Shown: one piece after another, positions 30,360 through 42,419 of the stretch
Layout: the number at the start of each line of letters is the position of its first letter
Position numbering within the stretch: position 1 is the first letter of the stretch
Assembly: GCA_016748015.1 (NCBI GenBank)
Contig: JAAOMT010000514.1
Coordinates: 88,282-152,281 of the forward strand
DNA from: Geosiphon pyriformis
Lineage: Eukaryota; Glomeromycota; Glomeromycetes; Archaeosporales; Geosiphonaceae
Direction of reading: 5' to 3'
Length of the DNA: 64,000 nucleotides
Notes under the pieces: generated by a model
The model's database searches: none
What the model was told of the DNA's origin: nothing
The model's input: the letters and a program-made list of their open reading frames with translations, nothing else
Made by a program: the position numbers and the translations under genes

Positions 30360-31800
30360 GTTTAAGTTTGGTTGTTGTTTTATTATAACTATTGGTTTTA
30401 AATTTCGAAGAATATCTTCAGGATTAATTAAAGAGGAATGTGTACTAATTTGTAGAATTAATGGTTTAGAATTGTTTCTGAAATAATAGTGTTATAATTA
30501 ATTCTCATGTAAAACTTTTGCTAGCACTTTGTCATTAAGTCTTAACTTGTATGATCTATTGTCTAAGATTTTATGAATATAAAATAGTCTATTCTATTTA
30601 TGTTCAAATTTTCTACTTCATTGTTTTTTAGCCTTAGTTCTGTATAGAAGAACTTTATTTTCTACTTTAAATTTGTTGATACTTAGTGGTAATTTGTTGT
30701 CATGTCTTTTTTTTTGTTAAGTTTGTAAATGTTCAATATGAGTGGCTGCTATTTATTTATTTTCTTTTAATGTATTAAGAAAAATGTAGGCTCTTTTTTA
30801 AAGTGTTTCTTGAAAGTTTTTTTTATTGATTGGTTGTACTAAATATGTTTTTACTATAAAATTAATTGGTAATATTGTTGTCTTTTCATAATTAAGATCA
30901 AATAGTATGTGTTTCATAGTATTTTGTTTTAGTGTTCTGTATACTAGTAACACTAATAGAATAAAGATATTTCATTTTTAGTTAAAATCAGTTAAGACTT
31001 TGGCTAAAAATTTACACAATATTCTGTTGAAATATTCTATAAGTCTATTTGTTTAGGGGTAATAAGGTAATGATAAAGATCTTTTGACATTGAATCATTC
31101 ACAAATTTTCTGTATTAAGTTGTTTACAAAATATGTTCCTTAATTAGATAAAAGTTTAATTGGACATTCATGTTTACAAATAATGTCTTTATAGATAAAA
31201 TTTGCTATTAATTTTGTATCTGCTTTTTGGATGGCTCTAGTTTTAAGCCATTTAATAAAATAATCTATTGCAACTGCAATATAATAATTTTCTTGGGTTG
31301 TGATAGATAATGGTTCAATTAAATCAATTCCAATTCTGTTAAAAAGTTGTTCAACTTTGATTGGATTTAAAGGTTCTGTGGGACAAGTTTCTTTTCTTTT
31401 TTAACAACTATTATAAGATTCTACATATTGTCAAATGTTTTTTTACATGTGGGGCCAAAAATAATGTTCAAGAGTTTTTTGAATTGTTCCATTTCTTCTT
31501 AGGTATGTTGAAGATAAATTTGTGTACATGTTGTATAAGATTGTTTTTTTTTCATTCTTTTGTATTAATCTGAGTAATTTGTTTGGATTTCTGCAATTTT
31601 TATAATAGATTTTGTTATAATAAATAAAGTATTGTTTTGCTTAATGTTGTAGTCGATGTTTTTTACTTGGAAACCAATTTTTTGACATGGCAAAAGTTTC
31701 CAAATTGTTTTTGATATTGTTGTAATTTCTAAGATCTATTGTTGTTTGGTTATTTTTTTTGATAGATTGGTAAGTTGTGGTGATGTTATTATTGGTATTA
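30360..31800 (-). pseudogene. Integrase of element D
   Basis: Minus-strand blocks: IGIDLIEPLS (first Asp kept, about 31320-31345), KLLSN-stop-GTYF (second Asp changed to Asn, about 31140), RLIEYFNR (Glu kept, about 31040), and the C-terminal LKNNEVENLNINRIDYF-like region around 30580. The upstream zinc-binding part is broken. Many stops; not functional. Confidence 0.8.
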
Positions 31801-33190
31801 ATCTTGTCTTATTCTTAAAAAATTATCAACATTGGTGTATAGTTTTTTTAATTTGTGATGTACAATATATTTGTAGTCTACTAGGAAATTATTTTATAGA
31901 AACTGTTTAATACTTTATTTAATTTTTTTTTATTGAATCATTTGAGACCAATATTGTTAGTTATGATGTCAAATTTTTTTCTATTTTTTAGGTATTGTTG
32001 AAAGTGTTTAAGAGCCTAAATAACTGTAGCAGCTTCTAATTCAATTAAGCCATATTTGAGTACTGTTGATTTAAGTGTTTTATTGACATAGGCAATGATT
32101 TGCTCCTGACTATTTTCATCCAATTATAATAGGATGGCACCAAATACTATATGTAAAGCATTAGTGACTAGTTAAAACTGTTTGTTGAAGTTTGAGTATG
32201 TAAGAACTGGAGCTGTTGTTAATTTTGTTTTAAGAGTTTCAAAGGCTTTCTGTTGTTCTTCAGTCTATTAATATAGTACATTTTTGTTGGTGAAATAATT
32301 GAATGATTTGGCAATTTTTGAAAATTTTTTTATAAATTTCCAATAGTAAGAGACTAATCCTACAAATTTTCATAGTTTTGTGGTATTTTTGAAGGTTTTA
32401 AAGTTTTTAACAGCACTAATTGTTTCTGGATTTGGTTTGACTTTATCTTTGCTAACAATATGTCTAAGAAAAATTAAACTTGTTTTTTCAAAGTAACATT
32501 TCTCAATGTTTAACTTTAATCTTGCTTTCTGTAATTGTTAAAAAACTTCTCGCAGATAGATAAAATGAGCTTCAAAGCTTGGTGAATATACATTAGTGTT
32601 ATTAAGATAGACAACTACTAATTGTCATAAAAGTCTTTTATATACAACATTTATAAGTTGCTGAAAAATTGCTGGTGTATTACAAAGTCTAAAAGACATA
32701 ACATTAAATTTATAGTTTTTTTTTGGATGGTAAATACTGTTTTAGAGTGATTTTTTGGGTCTATTTTGACTTGTTAGTATCTACTTTCCAAGTTTAAAGT
32801 TGAAAAAAACTTGGCTTTTTCTAGAGTATTTAGCATGTTATTAATTCTTGAAAAAGGGTAGATATCTTCAATTGTTATGCTGTTAAGCTAACAATAATCT
32901 ACACAGAATCTAATTTTTTCATTTTTTTTTAACAAAAACCACTAATAAGACCCAAAAACTTCTTGATAGTTGAATTAATTTATTATTGAGCATTTTCTAG
33001 ACTTTTTTTTTGATGAATTGGTGGCTGGCAAGTGGTACTTAATAAACTTATTAATGTTTTGGTAAAGCATCTCCTATGTGGATCTAATGTTAGACAATAT
33101 TAGTTTTTCCAAGATTATTGTTGTTTTTTGCAAATATATCAGCAATTTAACTATTAACTTTTTTAATTGTCTTTGTTATTAAAGTTTTAA
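31801..33190 (-). pseudogene. Reverse transcriptase and RNase H of element D
   Basis: RT: YKFNVMSFRLCNTPAIF, VVVYLNNTNVYSPS (32585-32620; both Asp of the YxDD box are Asn), FLRHIVSKD, VKNFKTFKNTTKL. RNase H: LVTNALHIVFGAIL, LIELEAATVI, DIITNNI. Catalytic Asp residues of RNase H have become Asn (GAT/GAC to AAT/AAC). Several dozen stops. Confidence 0.85.
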
Positions 33191-34070
33191 GAGACTTATG
33201 TTGATTTAAGATTGTTTTTTTTCAAAAGATAGTAGTTTTTAATAGTAGCAATGATATTTAGATTTGAAAATAGTATATGTCTTACAATTTCAATGAAATT
33301 GTTAACAATCTGAGAGTTTTCATCTTGAAAAATATTGCTATATATAATCCTAATTTCTAATTTATTTAATAAAACAATAGAATAATTATTGAAGTTGTAG
33401 AAAGTAACTTGAAATTTTTTCATTTTTTTTGGTATGTAAACATTTAGGATTAAGACTTTATGTTTTGAACAAATTTGTTTATTGGATTTAAAAATTTGTT
33501 AAGTAGTAGTAGATTTTGAGCAAATGTAGATTTTGTGATGTTTTCCAAAAGGTGAAATAGTAATTGGTTAAAGAAGTTAAAGAATCTGGTGAGATTCACT
33601 TTGTGCATTGAGAGCTATGTTTACTGGAACTGTAAATCATCCAGTTAAACCAAAATCTTGAGTTCTTTTTTCATTATTTCTTAATTGTTCTCTGTTGTTA
33701 ACTGATTGTAAATCTGAAATGTTAATTAAGGGTAGATAAATTGCTTGAACAATTTTTTCAACATGTTTAATTCTGAATGGTTTGTCTGTTTTATTCTGTA
33801 ACATAATGATAATGTTTCCAGTATACCCTGCATTTATGACTCCTCTTTTGACATTAATTCTTTTGCTTGCCAATGATAATTGGGAAGCAATTTGTACTAT
33901 TGCTTTTGGTAATATTTTAAGAGCAATTCTAAAGTTGATTTTGGTTAAAGATTTTGGTTGAAAAACCAAAATAATTTTGCCAAGATATCTTAGGTTATAT
34001 TTTGCATCGATTTCATGGGCTTTTTTTGGTTTTATTCCTTGTTCATTGCTGTTAAAGTATTTAAATTATA
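33191..34070 (-). pseudogene. dUTPase-like domain and linker of element D pol
   Basis: An open stretch (33637-33969) holds motif 2 as SQLSLASK, motif 3 as GVINAGYTGNI (catalytic-type Asp changed to Asn), motif 4 as VEKIVQAIYLPL and motif 5 as DFGLTG. Motif 1 (AHEIDAKYNL) lies just upstream, around 34005-34035. The linker (33196-33480) has VTFYNFNNYSIVLLNKLEI, as in B. It is clearly homologous to the B domain but inactivated at the motif-3 Asp. Confidence 0.82.
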
Positions 34071-34900
34071 TAGCAGGCTGATTTTTAGTAAAATAGATTA
34101 GAGTTGTTGTAATTTTTTCTTCTGTTTTAGATTCTCCAAACTCAATTTTCTCCTGGTCATCTTTGTTGAGTAAGGGAATACTAAAAACATAGTATTTTGA
34201 ACACCATTTGTCATTACAAGGCATGATGTATTCTTCACACAATTTAATATTTATTTGCTTTAATTGTTGAATTTAAGCTTCTTGGATTGAATAAGTGTAG
34301 TTTGCAATTTGGTGGTATGTTTCAACTTTATCTTCATAGTTAAATCCAGCTAATTTTATTATATACTCAATATATTTAGCTTTTTTTATTTGGCAAACAT
34401 TCTCTTATATGGCTCTATTAATTAAAGTTATTGCTAATTCAAAGATTATTTTAGCATTATAAGAATAATAGTAGAGTTTGTTTAAAGCATTGTTGTATGT
34501 TGTATTAAAGGGTGTTTCTCTTCTGACTTTTTCCGAAATTAATAGAGCATATTGGCAGGTTTGATCAGATATTCCTCTTTTTATTAAAACATTAATTCAG
34601 TTGTATTCTTTTGGTAACATATTTCTACATATAAAACAAAGAGTGTTGTCTCATTTTCTATTTCGTTTGGAGTATTCAAATCGTTCTTTATGATATGCTT
34701 TATAGTAGTAACAGATGTGAGTTTCATATTCCTCTTCTGAAAAAATACATGCTCCCATTAATAAAAGTTTCTTGTTGCAATTTTTGCATTTAAATAGAAT
34801 ATAAGATGGTTGTTTCTGTGGTTTTAGTGTAGAATATCTAACTATATTCCATCTTTTGGTCTTTTTAAAGATTTTTTGTTTTGTTTTTTCAACCCAATTG
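34071..34900 (-). pseudogene. Cysteine-rich module of element D pol (unknown function)
   Basis: The minus strand encodes CKNCNKKLLLMGAC (34780 region), ICYYYKAYH (decayed CYYCKACH), LCFICRN, DQTCQYALLISEKV and LCEEYIMPCNDKWC. It follows the B module block by block; several Cys have become Tyr, again by G-to-A changes. The open piece at 34651-35049 covers its start and the end of the protease tail. Confidence 0.65.
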
Positions 34901-35049
34901 GATAGTAATCCAAGAGCCATAAAGATTTCAGTTATTGGTAGTTCTTTCTTCTCTTTAAATTTGAATATTAAGGCTTTTTCAGATTTTTTATTAAAAATAT
35001 TACAGATAACAAGTACTTTGGTATATTGTTCTTGGTATAAAATTTTCAA

Positions 35050-35500
35050 TTCTTGGGTTTCTCAATTTAAATTTGCATTGGTCTTGAGAAGCCAATTATT
35101 TCTAACAAGAGCTTGGTATTGAAATGCATCTATAATTAAAACTTTGACTGAAATGGTAATTCTATTAATGGTAAATGGGAAGATGTCTATCTCTCTTATT
35201 GATATTTTTTTTATATCATTAGTTATAACAATTACAATTTAAGCTGGTCTGTCAATAGTTCATTGAAGTTGTTGTATTAGTTGATAGGTAATAATACTTT
35301 TAGCTGATCCACTGTTTAGAATTAATTAAATAAATTTGCTTTCCACTTCAGCTTTTGTATATATAGCAGTAATTGCTTTTTGTTTATTAATTGTTGTATT
35401 GCTAAGTAAGAATGGTAATTTATTTGCTTCAAATTCAAATGAAAATATATCTGAAAGATTGGCATTTTGGACAATTTGAGCTGGTGGAATAGTATTGTTG
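35050..35500 (-). pseudogene. Aspartic protease of element D
   Basis: Located by alignment with B: the active-site region around 35290-35345 (N-S-G-S-A-K-S-I-I-T, Asp changed to Asn), preceded by YTKAEVESKFI and followed by YQALVRNNW-like coding near 35080-35120. Strongly decayed. Confidence 0.6.
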
Positions 35501-36870
35501 AAAATATTTGTTTTTAGTGTTGTAACTTTATCTTCAAAAAGTACAGTTTGTTAAAAATCTTGTTTTTTGGGCATTGTAAAATAACTGAGTTGAGTGTGGT
35601 AATGATTGGGTTTTTGCTAACTAGAATTTTGGAGAACCAACTAGTTGTTTGGGTTGATTTTGTTGTTATTATTCTGAAATCAATTTTGAGGTGTGAAATG
35701 GTTTTGGTGAACCAATCTTCAAGTATATATTTGATATTATTGAGTAGATGATGCTTGATATTGCTAAATTGGTAAAGATTGCTGATATTGTTGCTAGATT
35801 GGTTGTAGAGTGGATTGATAATAATTGTTTTGATTTTGTGGTCTTGGTGAGTAATAAGTTGGTAGTGAAGATTGATAATAAGATTGTTGTGGTAAAGAGT
35901 AATGTTAATTACTTTTGTTTTGTTGGTTTTGTTGTAATTTTCTGCAGTCTTATTTCCAATGTCCTGAAATTTCACAATAATAACAGCTTTGGAGTTAGTT
36001 GTTAAATAATAAGAAGTAGTTATTTTAATTGCATCATTGAAGTGACTAATATTTTTATGGTTGTTGTTGATTCGTGAGATAGTTCTCAATTTTTTTTGTA
36101 AGTTGGTCAATTTTTTTCAGCTGCTTAGCTGGTTTCTCCAATAGCAAGATTTACAAGTTTGGTATGGTTTGCTTCTTCTATTGCTATTTCATAGTTTTTT
36201 GTATGTTATATTGCTATAGCTAAGTCTTCTGGTGCATGAATGCAAACTTTCTTGATTAATTTGTCTTTTAATCTTGCTATAAACTGATCCAAAATTTGAG
36301 ATTGGAATAATATTCATTGGTTTCTAATTGTCAAATTTGTCAAAAAAGTTTGTTAAATTTCCCAAGATAAGTTATAACAGATTCAGATGGTTTTTGTTTG
36401 ATATTGTGAAAGCAATTTCGAAGAGTGATAGAGATATTGTGTCAGTGAATTGTTGTAAAAAAGCATCTTTGAATACTTGCCAATTATTAAATAATTCATC
36501 TAAGTTTTCAAACCATTTTTCTGCTGTTCTTTAGAGAAAATATGGAATAGCTTTAAGCATTTTTGCTGTATTTTATCTATTTGCATCTTCTGTTTTTGGA
36601 TTTTGTCAAATCATTCTTGTGAACTGGTATCATTATTTTTACCAGTGAATTTAAGAATCTTTGTAATATAAGCAGTTGCTATTTCTTCTTTATTTTCAGT
36701 AGTTTCTTTTTGTTTTGATTTAGTTTTTTTACTTTCTAAGTTTTTTGAATAATAATTTTGATTTTCTTTCAAGTAATTAAAAAGATTGGTGCTGGTTGAT
36801 ATTGGTTTCTGCTATTGAGTAAAACTTTTAGGTAACTGAAAATTCTCTAGTCTTGAAAAGTTGTTATGTC
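35501..36870 (-). pseudogene. Gag of element D, with internal deletion
   Basis: The minus strand has the gag core (CFHNIKQKPSESVITYLG-like, around 36340-36420), the helical EANHTKLVNLAI region near 36160, a Gln/Asn-rich stretch and a decayed zinc knuckle near 35960. The N-terminus jumps from VATTLDITT to the equivalent of FSRLEDY (about 36857). Compared with F, roughly 500 bases of the Gag N-terminal region are missing at a CTTTTC-like microhomology. Confidence 0.7.
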
Positions 36871-36930
36871 TAGTGTAGTTGCCACTTTGAAATTGTTATT
36901 GTTGTGTTATTTTTGTGGGAAAACACCAAA

Positions 36931-37895
36931 TGTTACTGGAGGTTTTTGGTTTCTTTTTTTGAATGTTGTTAATGTTGATTTGCTGTGAATTTACGTTTTC
37001 AAGAAGTAGTTAAACCTTCAATAACTGAATTTATTTTCAAATTATCTCCTATAATTTGAATTGCTGAGCTTATAAGTAGAATGACCAATTCTGTGCCAGT
37101 TACTTTATGTAGTTATGTTGTAGTAAACATCAACTCTTTTTTAGGAATTTTTTATCTGAAAGCTTACTAAAATGTGTAGTTACTTTGCTGTGAAAGTTAA
37201 CTCTTCTATAAGAATCTTGTTTGTAAACTATCTCTATAATTATAATAAGAAAAAAATAAATAAATAAAAGAATATAAAAGAAATAAAATTCTGTTAAGAG
37301 AAACGTTTTCTATCCAGATCTGAAGTCACTAACAGATTACTGAAATTGGTAGCTAATCAATTTCAAAATGTTAGTTGGGTTGAGGGAATTTCAAGTATAA
37401 TAATTAAAAAATTTGATTTTCAAATATTTGATTTTTTATTTGATTTTATAAAGGTGTGTAAAAGATGATTTGTTCTAATTAAGATATCTAAAAGTAAGAT
37501 ACTATGATAAGATATATTTCTTGAAGAGAGAAGCTTTTTTGTTATACAACTTGTTATAGTACTAGTTTTTAAACTGGTACTTTTTTCTTTGTTATAATTT
37601 TGGTAAACTAAAAATATATTTTGGCAAATTACAAGTTATTTTTCTGAACTATTGATTATTTCGGCCAATTTTCATTAATTTCGACGAATTTTGACTATGT
37701 TAAATGATTCAAGATATTGTGTAATTTAATTATCTTAATTTCTATAGTACAAATTAGATTATTAATTAAATAATGATATTTAATAATTGATTAAATAATA
37801 ATGATAATTGACATAATAATAATATATACTAATTAATAATAGGAATTATAAGAGTAATTTTATGCTAATTAATAGCTAAAATTTTACTGGTAATA
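36931..37895 (-). repeat. 5' LTR of element D (965 bp)
   Basis: On the plus strand it starts TGTTAC (36931) and ends GTAATA (37895). The adjoining inside sequence, read on the minus strand, is TTTGGTGTTTTCCCAC, a decayed form of the primer-binding-site candidate of B and F. Confidence 0.9.
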
Positions 37896-38655
37896 TTACT
37901 TACTTAGTAAACTTTTAATGACTAATAATAGTTTTCTAAGCACTACCAGTAGCAGCATCAGAAACCAAAAGAAGAGATAATTCAGTTTTTATTTGGTTAG
38001 CCCAGTTTTCAAAAACAGATGACACCATAAAAAAAGATTGTTTTGCTTCCAAAACTGGTAATAATCTGCCAAAAAATAACACATTTGGCAACACAGCCAG
38101 TAATTGATCTTGGCTTATCTTGGATAATATGTTGGATAATACTATGAAGATTTTATCTAAGATTTTATTGGGAATTACAAAGAAATTTGGTATAACAATA
38201 GCAAAAACAAGTGACTACTCCCACTTTTCTAAACTTTTGGTTTTTTTGACCATTTTTTTTGAAAAGATGGTACTAACAGCACCAGATGTTAAAACTATAG
38301 AAGAAAAAACCAGCTTGTTTACTGTTTTATTATTAAAAACTTTTGGGCTCTTAGTTGAAGTAGAAGTAAAACTGGAACTAATCTAAATATGTCTTTTTGA
38401 GAAAACTTTGACTGGTAAAAAACCAGCCAAAGATAAGAAAGTTGCTTTAGTAATTACCAAAAACAGTTTTTCACGATTATTAGGTAAAAAAAAGACTTCT
38501 AAAACATTCTGCCTGGTTGTTTCTATAACAAAAAGAGCTCCCCTAGTAGAAATTTTGTTAGATATTTTAGGAAAGATATTTGGTGCAGTTTTTTTATTCT
38601 TTGCTCTGGTTATGGTTATAAAATTAAAGAAACAAAGAGTTTTTAATATATAATA
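37896..38655 (-). pseudogene. ORF1-only LINE derivative, 5' part
   Basis: The minus strand encodes IPNKILDKIFIVLSNILSKI, DQLLAVLPNVLFFGRLLPVL, then ...TIISH-stop-KFTK up to the D LTR, after which VVSILVLDTTFKIKL continues at 28535. The frame continues across D without an extra 4 bases. The plus-strand open frames at 38120-38653 are shadows of this region. Confidence 0.62.
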
Positions 38656-40260
38656 ATAATAATTAGTAAATATAAAATACTAATTTTTTTTTGGTATTTT
38701 AATATTTTGCAAATATTTAATTTGGTTTTATATAAAAAAATAATTCTTTATTAATATTATATATATTAGCAAGATTAAATTTAGATATAATGATTTTTAA
38801 TTTTTTTTATTTATCTGATAAATTTCAGTTAATATACTTTTTGTTTTATTGTAAAATTAGTAAATATATAACTGTTTTCATTTTTTGAATTTTTGAACTT
38901 ATTTATTTAAAAATTTTATTTTATTTTTGTGTATACTAAAAAGTTTAACAAAATTTTTTTTTAATTAGTTAATCATTGAATTTGATAGTAGTTACAATTA
39001 TTTATTCTATTTAATAACTTAAAATTTAGTCTAATAATAGAAATTTAATGCTTTTGTGTTAAATAAATTTTTTTGAAATTATATTAATTTTAATATTTAA
39101 TTACTTTATATGTTTTTTAATTATTTTGAAAACAGTTAGATAAGAAATATAAAGTTTTGAATATTTATAATTAAAATAAACTATAATATTATTATGTTTT
39201 ATATTATAGTAATTTTTATAATATTGACAATTTTTTTTATAAAAAACATTATTAACTACTATTTTTTTTTGTTTTTTAAATAAAAATTCTAATATTATAA
39301 TAATTTAGCAAGTCTGTTAGAAAATATGTTTAAAATAATAATATTAAATTTTGTTTTAGTAAGTTTAAATTAAAATATAATAAGAACTAAATAGCTATAT
39401 ATAAAAACAGACAAAATTAAAAAAAGTAAATCTAATAAAAAATAATTTTTAAAAAAATTAAGATAAAATTAATTTAATATATTCTAATTTTTTTTAAATT
39501 ATTAATTAACATTTAGTATATAATATTTGTTCTTATATAAAAGTAAATTTTAAATAAATATTTAATAAAATTATGTTTTTGTTACTTTATAAATTGTTTT
39601 TATATAAAAAAAAATTGTTAATTAATCAATTGGTTCTATAAAAAAATGTTTTTTATAAGAAATTATTTTTATATCAAAAGTTTTTTTATGGAGATCTAAC
39701 TGTATTTAAATTAAAACTGGTTTTTTTAATATAATATTTTATTATGTCTTTAATATTAATTTTAGTTTTATTAATTTTATTAGTTTTATTTTTTATTTTT
39801 TATTTTATTTTAAAATCAAAATATCTTATTTTAAGCTTATTTTGATTTATTAAATTTTTTTTTATTAAATATATTTTTATTAAAACTGTTTATTGTTATC
39901 AATTTTTAAAAAAAAGTTGCTAAACAAAATAATATGTATACAAAAAAAATAGCAATTTATACTTTTAATAATTGTATTAAAAAATTTTTGTCAAATTTAA
40001 AATAAAAATAAACTAATTAATTTTTTACGAGTTATTAATTATAATATAATTTCAAAAAAAATTTGCTTTGTTGATTAATATTTTTAAGCAAAAAATATTT
40101 ACTTTAAGAGTAAATTTAATAAATTATTGAATATTATGATAAACTTTATTAAATAAAATTTCAAAATAGTATTATTATGTAAAAAATGATTATTAAAAAT
40201 TTTGAGAATTTTGATTTAGCTAAAACCAATAACTAGAACTAATATATTAAGAATGTTAAG
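38656..40260. other. AT-rich gene desert
   Basis: About 1.6 kb of nearly pure A/T sequence without a credible frame, transposon end or repeat array. Confidence 0.7.
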
Positions 40261-40493
40261 CTGATGTAAATCCAATAACACATTATTCAAAGTTCCGAAC
40301 CATCAGAATCTTTGATGTGGAACAATTAATATACTCCTTAAAAAAAATTCATCTCATTTGCTGTGTGTAATTTTTTTATCAATATTCAAGGTTAGTTTGC
40401 AATTAGAAGTCATCATTACAATATAATCTCCGCAAATGATTAATGCTCAAATTGTTCCTTCCGAAAGATTATTAGGCCCATTTGAATTTATGC

Positions 40494-40784
40494 TTACTCT
40501 TCTAAAAACTCCTCCTTAAGAATATCATAATATTCGCTCCAAAGCCACTCAAGCGCCTCTTCCGCTGTTGGTCTATGGAGTTTATTTATTGCCGACAACT
40601 TTCTTGCATAGGCTTTCAATTTATCAGATTCTTGAAGTTTCGCAGGAGCCGTCAGAATCAGGTATCCAACGGACCATATGTCGACACTCTCGTTGTGATT
40701 GTCTTCGGAAATCTCGGGTGCATGGTTCTCTGCAGCCAAGTGTGCGCCGGAAGTAAGTTCAGTAGTATAACAAGCATCATCAAA
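40494..40784 (-). CDS. Protein kinase, C-terminal part (cut by the gap)
   Basis: 97 residues-worth of frame run out of the assembly gap to TAA at 40494-40496. Kinase landmarks: ENHAPE (subdomain VIII, APE), VDIWSVGYLI (subdomain IX, Asp of DxWSxG) and HRPTAEEALEWLW (subdomain XI, conserved Arg). The frame is intact and base composition is clearly richer in G+C than the transposons. The catalytic loop and nucleotide-binding lobe would be in the gap. Glomeromycotina carry large expanded kinase families, which this fits. It is probably the 3' end of the gene whose first exon is at 41985-42270. Activity cannot be judged. Confidence 0.8.
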   Translation of the reverse strand, partial: FDDACYTTELTSGAHLAAENHAPEISEDNHNESVDIWSVGYLILTAPAKLQESDKLKAYARKLSAINKLHRPTAEEALEWLWSEYYDILKEEFLEE

Positions 40785-41718
40785 NNNNNNNNNNNNNNNN
40801 NNNNNNNNNNNNNNNNNNNNNNNNNNNNNNNNNNNNNNNNNNNNNNNNNNNNNNNNNNNNNNNNNNNNNNNNNNNNNNNNNNNNNNNNNNNNNNNNNNNN
40901 NNNNNNNNNNNNNNNNNNNNNNNNNNNNNNNNNNNNNNNNNNNNNNNNNNNNNNNNNNNNNNNNNNNNNNNNNNNNNNNNNNNNNNNNNNNNNNNNNNNN
41001 NNNNNNNNNNNNNNNNNNNNNNNNNNNNNNNNNNNNNNNNNNNNNNNNNNNNNNNNNNNNNNNNNNNNNNNNNNNNNNNNNNNNNNNNNNNNNNNNNNNN
41101 NNNNNNNNNNNNNNNNNNNNNNNNNNNNNNNNNNNNNNNNNNNNNNNNNNNNNNNNNNNNNNNNNNNNNNNNNNNNNNNNNNNNNNNNNNNNNNNNNNNN
41201 NNNNNNNNNNNNNNNNNNNNNNNNNNNNNNNNNNNNNNNNNNNNNNNNNNNNNNNNNNNNNNNNNNNNNNNNNNNNNNNNNNNNNNNNNNNNNNNNNNNN
41301 NNNNNNNNNNNNNNNNNNNNNNNNNNNNNNNNNNNNNNNNNNNNNNNNNNNNNNNNNNNNNNNNNNNNNNNNNNNNNNNNNNNNNNNNNNNNNNNNNNNN
41401 NNNNNNNNNNNNNNNNNNNNNNNNNNNNNNNNNNNNNNNNNNNNNNNNNNNNNNNNNNNNNNNNNNNNNNNNNNNNNNNNNNNNNNNNNNNNNNNNNNNN
41501 NNNNNNNNNNNNNNNNNNNNNNNNNNNNNNNNNNNNNNNNNNNNNNNNNNNNNNNNNNNNNNNNNNNNNNNNNNNNNNNNNNNNNNNNNNNNNNNNNNNN
41601 NNNNNNNNNNNNNNNNNNNNNNNNNNNNNNNNNNNNNNNNNNNNNNNNNNNNNNNNNNNNNNNNNNNNNNNNNNNNNNNNNNNNNNNNNNNNNNNNNNNN
41701 NNNNNNNNNNNNNNNNNN
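40785..41718. other. Assembly gap (934 N)
   Basis: Unsequenced bases inside the kinase locus; the length may be an estimate. Long frames that pass through it are meaningless. Confidence 0.99.
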
Positions 41719-41835
41719 GACACCAAATATCTATATCAATTTGGAAAATTTCTTTTGGCAGTTCTTTTCGAAAACATTGGCAGGTCGTAACGAAAAAAGC
41801 AGTACACATCATCATAATGAAGGCATTATTCAAAG
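41719..41835 (-). CDS. Possible second exon of the kinase gene
   Basis: The minus strand reads ALNNAFIMMMCTAFF ... FRKELPKEIFQIDIDIW up to the gap without a stop. It would be joined by a 149-base intron (41836-41984; GT at 41984, AG at 41836) in phase 1 with the coiled-coil exon. The splice choice is inference from frame continuity only. Another AG at 41938 would make a 47-base intron. Confidence 0.35.
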
Positions 41836-41984
41836 CTATGCTAACAAGGGTGTGGAGTATGAAGACACACAATGATGATAAACTCTATATAAGCTGTCTA
41901 TTCTAACCTAGTACATACTACTCTACCACCCCAACACCTAAGCAACAAACTCATAATAAAAGAAAACCATTACAAAGTCGTTAC

Positions 41985-42270
41985 CTGTATCATCTGTTGC
42001 TGTACGTAGTTTTTCTGCCCATTTTAGCAACTCCTCCTTCCACTCGTCCTTCTCTATCTCCAGCTTTTTTTCTTGCTTTTCCAGATCTTCCTTTTCTTCT
42101 GTCCACTTCTTCCTTTGGTTTTCGTCCACATCCTCTTTCTCTCTCAGATTCTTCTTCAACTCTTCTAATCTATCTCCCTTCTCACCCTCCATAAACTTCT
42201 CTAGCTTCTCCACGCATCTCCCATACTGGGTCTTAGCGTATTCTAATTCACGTTTAATATCTTCAGACAT
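41985..42270 (-). CDS. First exon: coiled-coil N-terminus of the putative kinase
   Basis: ATG at 42270 opens MSEDIKRELEYAKTQYGRC and a long Glu/Lys-rich helix (DLEKQEKKLEIEKDEWKEE) with heptad spacing, typical of a coiled coil. After ATDDT the sequence GATACAG/GTAACG offers a 5' splice site at 41984. Read through, the frame stops at 41938 after a short hydrophobic tail, less likely to be real. Glu/Lys-rich coiled coils in front of kinase or Crinkler-like domains occur in this fungal group as I recall. Base composition differs from the flanks, supporting a real host gene. Confidence 0.65.
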
Positions 42271-42419
42271 GGTGTTTTGCGTGTTTGTTATGGTTTGGGA
42301 AGATATGGGCCTAATATATGTTTGGTTCGTGTCAATGAAGTTTCAGATCTTTGATTTATCAGTATTTAGGTAACAAACCCGCTATTGTTCAATTATAACC
42401 CTGCCGTATGCCTATATAA

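Larger units (their letters stand above)
28536..37895 (-). mobile_element. Element D: complete but heavily decayed Ty3/gypsy retrotransposon (9.4 kb)
   Basis: Two LTRs (28536-29512 and 36931-37895) enclose, on the minus strand, gag, protease, cysteine-rich module, dUTPase, linker, RT/RNase H, integrase and ORF3. It is the most decayed copy, with a stop every few dozen codons. It belongs with A and F by LTR sequence. Flanks read CCAC (left) and TTAC (right), a possible duplication with two C-to-T changes, but the ORF1 frame of the host unit does not require one. Confidence 0.92.

Noticed and set aside
28532-37899. CCAC/TTAC as a certain target duplication of element D
   Set aside because: The ORF1 frame of the host unit joins across D without four extra bases, so the duplication is unproven.
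40494-41906. Very long open frames of 400-440 codons on both strands across 40494-41906
   Set aside because: They are produced by the run of N; only the sequenced ends were used.
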